Of a stretch of DNA of 64,000 bases, positions 60,823-64,000 are shown one piece after another. The notes under the pieces were generated by a model that saw nothing but the letters and a program-made list of their open reading frames with translations, had not been told where the DNA came from and made no database searches. A program made the position numbers and the translations under genes. The DNA is taken from assembly GCA_003279855.1 (NCBI GenBank), contig QCGO01000001.1, positions 124,001-188,000 on the forward strand, written 5' to 3'. Within the stretch, counting starts at the first letter, position 1. Every line of letters starts with the position of its first letter. The stretch is from Prochlorococcus sp. AG-388-E21. GTDB lineage: Bacteria > Cyanobacteriota > Cyanobacteriia > PCC-6307 > Cyanobiaceae.

Positions 60823-62586
60823 TTAAATCTTTAAATCATATATTTTACTAATGAATTTTTTCCAAAAGTAAGCGGCATTACCGCTAGATAACTTAGATTC
60901 TTTATTCTCATCAAAACCTATCCAAACTCCGGTAGTAAGATTCTTAATTGAACCAATAAACCAAAGATCCCTATTACCGTCTGAAGTTCCTGTCTTGCCA
61001 TATACTCTTTCTCCTTTAATTGAGGCTGCTATTGAAGTACCTTCCGATACTGATTTTTCAAGTAGATTATTTAGGCTTTTGTTTACTTTAGAATCTAATA
61101 TCTTCTCATGAATAAATTTATTTTCCCAAATTAATTCATAATTATTTGATTCTATTTTTTCAAGAATGCTTGGCTTATATAGATTTCCATTGCTATTCAA
61201 AGCTGAATAGGCATTTGTAATATTTAGGAGGCTATCTCCATAAGATCCGATAGCTAATGGTAAAAACTCTTCAAGCTGTTGTTTATACCCTAGGCCGAAC
61301 ATATTAGCTAGATTTATAATTTTTCTGAGGCCTATTTTACTAGAAATTTGTAGAGGAACTATATTTGAGGATGTTTTAAAAGAGTCTATTAAAGATATCT
61401 TACCTCGATAAATTTCGGAAAAATTTTTGGGACAATATTCTTTCCAGCACTTAGGTAAATCTTCAAATTTATCGCTTAATCTTATACCTTCTTTTAATGC
61501 TGCAGTGTAGGGAATTATTTTAAAAGTTGAACCTAAAGGCCTTATAGCGGAGGTAACTCTATTAAATTCGTTTATTTTTGGTTTCTTACTGGTTATCATT
61601 GTTCTAATCAAACCGCTATTGGATTCTATTGATACCAAGGCTGTTTCAATATTATTTGGCCCTATAGTCCTAGAAATTTTTTGTCCTATTTCCTGCCAAT
61701 CTTTGTTGATGCTGGATTTTATCCTTAAAAATTTGTACTTTTTAGGATTTTTGATTTTGTTATTTGTTTCCTTGAGGATGAAATTTATTAATAAATTATC
61801 TTTAGAATCTTTATTATTTATTGAATAATTTAATTTAACTTTTTCCTTTAGGGCTTTATTTCTCTCGTCTAAAGATATGTAGCCATCAATATACATATCT
61901 TTTAAAATTTTATTTCTTTTTTTAATAGCTAAATCGATATTTTCATAAGGCGAATAAATTGAGGGAGCAGGTGCTAATCCAGCTACTAAGGCAACCTCAG
62001 ATAATGATAATTCCGTTATGAGTTTCCCAAAATAAACTTGGGAGGCTTCATTAATACCATAAGCCCCTGATCCTAAGTAAATATTATTTAAATATAATTT
62101 TAAAATTTGATTTTTACTGAATTTCAAGTCTAATACTAAGGAAATTATTATTTCTTTAATTTTTCTTTGAAAACTTAAATCATTATTTAAGAAAATTAAT
62201 CTTGCTACTTGCTGAGTAATAGTGCTTCCACCCTCTTTAAAGTATCCGCTCTGAATATTACTAATAAAGGCTCTTGATAAACCTATTAAGTCAATTCCAT
62301 TATGGTTAAAAAATCTTTTATCCTCACCGGAGATAAAAGAATACTTTAGAAAAAATGGTATCGCATTTGTATTATCAAGAACATCGAATTTTCGACTTAA
62401 TTTTCTTAATTTTTTATTATCAGAAGAGAATATTTCATAAGTATAGGGTATTGATTTTGAAGTATTAATTTTAAGTGGGTCAAAATTTAAAGTAATCCTA
62501 ATTAAATTAAGTATGGGAAAAAATACAACAAAGAAAATAAATATTGATGAGCTAAAAATAAAATATTTATATTTTATTCCATTCAC
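60823..62586 (-). CDS. class A penicillin-binding protein (transglycosylase/transpeptidase)
   Basis: 587 residues. An N-terminal membrane anchor (FIFSSSIFIFFVVFFPIL) is followed by the GT51 domain with EDKRFFNHNGIDLIGLSRAF, GGSTITQQVARLI and GSGAYGINEAS. The transpeptidase domain has the Ser-x-x-Lys in GSTFKIIPYTAAL, SSN and KTGTSDGNRDLWFIG. It polymerises and cross-links peptidoglycan at the outer face of the plasma membrane. Shorter than E. coli PBP1a, as is usual here. Confidence 0.94.
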   Translation of the reverse strand: MNGIKYKYFIFSSSIFIFFVVFFPILNLIRITLNFDPLKINTSKSIPYTYEIFSSDNKKLRKLSRKFDVLDNTNAIPFFLKYSFISGEDKRFFNHNGIDLIGLSRAFISNIQSGYFKEGGSTITQQVARLIFLNNDLSFQRKIKEIIISLVLDLKFSKNQILKLYLNNIYLGSGAYGINEASQVYFGKLITELSLSEVALVAGLAPAPSIYSPYENIDLAIKKRNKILKDMYIDGYISLDERNKALKEKVKLNYSINNKDSKDNLLINFILKETNNKIKNPKKYKFLRIKSSINKDWQEIGQKISRTIGPNNIETALVSIESNSGLIRTMITSKKPKINEFNRVTSAIRPLGSTFKIIPYTAALKEGIRLSDKFEDLPKCWKEYCPKNFSEIYRGKISLIDSFKTSSNIVPLQISSKIGLRKIINLANMFGLGYKQQLEEFLPLAIGSYGDSLLNITNAYSALNSNGNLYKPSILEKIESNNYELIWENKFIHEKILDSKVNKSLNNLLEKSVSEGTSIAASIKGERVYGKTGTSDGNRDLWFIGSIKNLTTGVWIGFDENKESKLSSGNAAYFWKKFISKIYDLKI

Positions 62587-62587
62587 T

Positions 62588-63535
62588 TTAAGCTACTAAA
62601 AAACTATGTCCTATTGCTAAAGCGGTGACTAACATTCCAGTTATAAGAAATGGCTGAGCACTTGCCTGATATTTGACATCAAATTTTAACGGGTCTCTTA
62701 GTAACCACATATCTTGAAATGTAATTTGAGGAATTACCAGTAAAACTAAAATTACTGATGCTAAATGTTGTCCAATAACAATTAATACGATAACCATTGC
62801 TAATTGAAAAATATCAATGAGACCAGCACTTATTCTACTAGCCTTTTTAATTCCAAATATTACAGGTAACGAATTTAATCCTAGTTTTGAATCCCCTTCA
62901 ACACTTTTGAAGTCATTTATAACTGCTATTCCGAGTCCAGAAAGACTATAAGCAAGAGTTAGTAATGCAGTAACAATAGTTAATTTCCCAAATAAGGCTT
63001 GTCCTGCCCACCATGGGAGAGCTATATATGAAGCTCCTAAAGCATAATTTCCTAGCCAGCCATTTTGCTTCAATTTTAAAGGAGGAGCAGAATAGATATA
63101 ACTTACTAAAGACCCACCTAAAGCCAGAAGAAAGACAGAGGGAAAACTATGTTTTGCATATAAATCTAATAAAAAAGAGACTATTAAACCAGAAATAAGT
63201 AATACCCAAATTTGTATTTTTACTTCCTTAATCGAAATCTTTCCAGAAGGTATTGGTCTATTAGGTTCATTAATAGCATCAATTTCTCTATCAAAAAAAT
63301 CATTAATAGTTTGGGTATAACCTGCTAGAAGTGGTCCGCTCATGAGCATGCATGCTAGTGAGGCTAAAACATTACTTATTGTCCACTGAAAGTTTCCGCT
63401 TGCGGCAGCTCCACAGATTACCCCCCATATCAAGGGGATCCATGTGATTGGCTTCATTAATTGTATGCGTAGTTTCCAAATACTTGAAGTCTCAGAAGCC
63501 CCTTTAATTCCTAATAATTGTTTTGGATCATTCAC
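62588..63535 (-). CDS. chlG: chlorophyll synthase
   Basis: 315 residues of the UbiA prenyltransferase family with about nine membrane helices. The first Asp-rich motif is NDFFDREIDAINEPNRPIPS (near residue 93), followed by the second NDFKSVEGDSKLGLNSLPV (near residue 212). It attaches the phytyl or geranylgeranyl tail to (divinyl-)chlorophyllide in thylakoid membranes. Presence of this gene marks the host as a chlorophyll-based phototroph. It is 1 base upstream of the PBP gene. Confidence 0.96.
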   Translation of the reverse strand: MNDPKQLLGIKGASETSSIWKLRIQLMKPITWIPLIWGVICGAAASGNFQWTISNVLASLACMLMSGPLLAGYTQTINDFFDREIDAINEPNRPIPSGKISIKEVKIQIWVLLISGLIVSFLLDLYAKHSFPSVFLLALGGSLVSYIYSAPPLKLKQNGWLGNYALGASYIALPWWAGQALFGKLTIVTALLTLAYSLSGLGIAVINDFKSVEGDSKLGLNSLPVIFGIKKASRISAGLIDIFQLAMVIVLIVIGQHLASVILVLLVIPQITFQDMWLLRDPLKFDVKYQASAQPFLITGMLVTALAIGHSFLVA

Positions 63536-63544
63536 TTTTAATAT

Positions 63545-63769
63545 TTAACCTTTCTCAATTTCTTCAGGGAAAAACCAATTTTCCTCTCCATTTTGCAATC
63601 TAACAGTAATGCCAATACTTCTACCATCGGTCATTTTATATCCTGTTGTTACGACTCTTGGGTTTGAGGATATTTGATCAATTAGCTTTGCAGGTAATCT
63701 ATCTTTAACCTTATCTATGTTAATTTTAACTTTACTACCAATTTTGGGTAATAATTTAGTTTCAGCCAT
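63545..63769 (-). CDS. DUF2862 family cyanobacterial protein
   Basis: 74 residues: KIGSKVKINIDKVKDRLPAK, then VVTTGYKMTDGRSIGITVRL and ENWFFPEEIEKG. This is the small beta-rich DUF2862 family, conserved across cyanobacteria with no assigned function. It lies 9 bases upstream of chlG and is probably cotranscribed with it and the PBP gene. Confidence 0.85.
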   Translation of the reverse strand: MAETKLLPKIGSKVKINIDKVKDRLPAKLIDQISSNPRVVTTGYKMTDGRSIGITVRLQNGEENWFFPEEIEKG

Positions 63770-63828
63770 AAGAGGTAAAATGGAAGCTATTATGCAAGAT
63801 TAACAGTCTTTGGTCAATTTTTTTTAAA

Positions 63829-64000
63829 ATGGTAGCTCTTCGTTTAATTCCTTGTTTAGATGTAGCAAATGGAAGGGTCGTTAAAGGTGTTAATTTTGTA
63901 AACCTTAGAGACTCTGGTGACCCTGTCGAATTAGCGTGTAAATACTCAGAAGCAGGAGCTGATGAATTAGTATTTTTAGATATAAGAGCTAGTGTGGAAA
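63829..64000 (+). CDS. hisF: imidazole glycerol phosphate synthase cyclase subunit (5' part, runs off window)
   Basis: 57 residues are visible: [40 protein letters not shown] and [15 protein letters not shown]. The catalytic Asp of C-L-D-V near residue 11 and the (beta/alpha)8-barrel phosphate motifs are typical of HisF, which cyclises PRFAR to IGP and AICAR in histidine synthesis. The rest lies beyond the window. Confidence 0.95.
   Translation, partial: MVALRLIPCLDVANGRVVKGVNFVNLRDSGDPVELACKYSEAGADELVFLDIRASVE

Overview
The window is about 31% GC by eye and reads as a high-light-adapted Prochlorococcus chromosome. The evidence is the very AT-rich, densely packed small-gene layout, the chlorophyll synthase gene chlG, the cyanobacteria-only families (PipX, SepF, DUF1823, YlqD-like, DUF2862, DUF4278, Som-type porin), a Yfr2-type and a Yfr1-like small RNA, and two glutamine-II ('Downstream-peptide') riboswitches. 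No phage genes, insertion sequences, rRNA or CRISPR arrays were seen.

Layout. Positions 1-5.4 kb: the N-terminal part of a photolyase/cryptochrome, several tiny genes, a small membrane-protein gene broken by two in-frame stops (1171-1530), thiamin salvage tenA-thiD, and a DUF985 cupin. Positions 5.4-12.4 kb: an accessory-looking stretch of very small genes, many below 60 residues, with the Yfr1-like and Yfr2-type RNAs side by side (7.17-7.44 kb), two DUF3303 genes, a glutamine riboswitch ahead of a 33-residue peptide gene (10.3-10.5 kb), and a small paralogous family sharing an SPFxIL core. Positions 12.4-24 kb: an arsenic/phosphate island. arsR is divergent from gap-arsJ (organoarsenical efflux) across a perfect 24-bp palindrome. 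It is followed by chrA, pstS, a porin, a phytase-like phosphatase and phoB-phoR, with 11-bp-spaced Pho-box arrays ahead of pstS/porin and ahead of the phosphatase. Positions 24.2-64 kb: mostly core genome. This includes tRNA-Thr and tRNA-Tyr, aroQ, miaE, cobI, der, an EcfT-like gene, pipX-pipY, sepF, proC, recO, deoC, hpf, lipB, an acyl-ACP synthetase, the pyruvate dehydrogenase E2, queA, cysK, two transsulfuration PLP enzymes, rpsD, yidD, murE, arsM, a second riboswitch-DUF4278 gene, nifU, mqo, lepA, trmH, a DCC/TIGR03643/DUF2256/FeS-photolyase cassette, rsmB, a class A PBP, chlG and the start of hisF.

How it fits together. The 12-24 kb island couples scavenging of phosphate (PstS, porin, phosphatase, PhoB/PhoR) with removal of its toxic analogue arsenate (ArsR, GAPDH, ArsJ). 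An ArsM-type methyltransferase lies 36 kb away. The most interesting regulatory material is the pair of glutamine-II riboswitch transcripts. They share promoter spacing, a 5' GTAGC hairpin, a covarying aptamer and a downstream peptide carrying an LTYRG motif. The second is the neighbouring Yfr1-like/Yfr2 RNA pair, which are near-antisense to each other.

All calls come from reading the sequence and recalling families. No database search or folding calculation was run.
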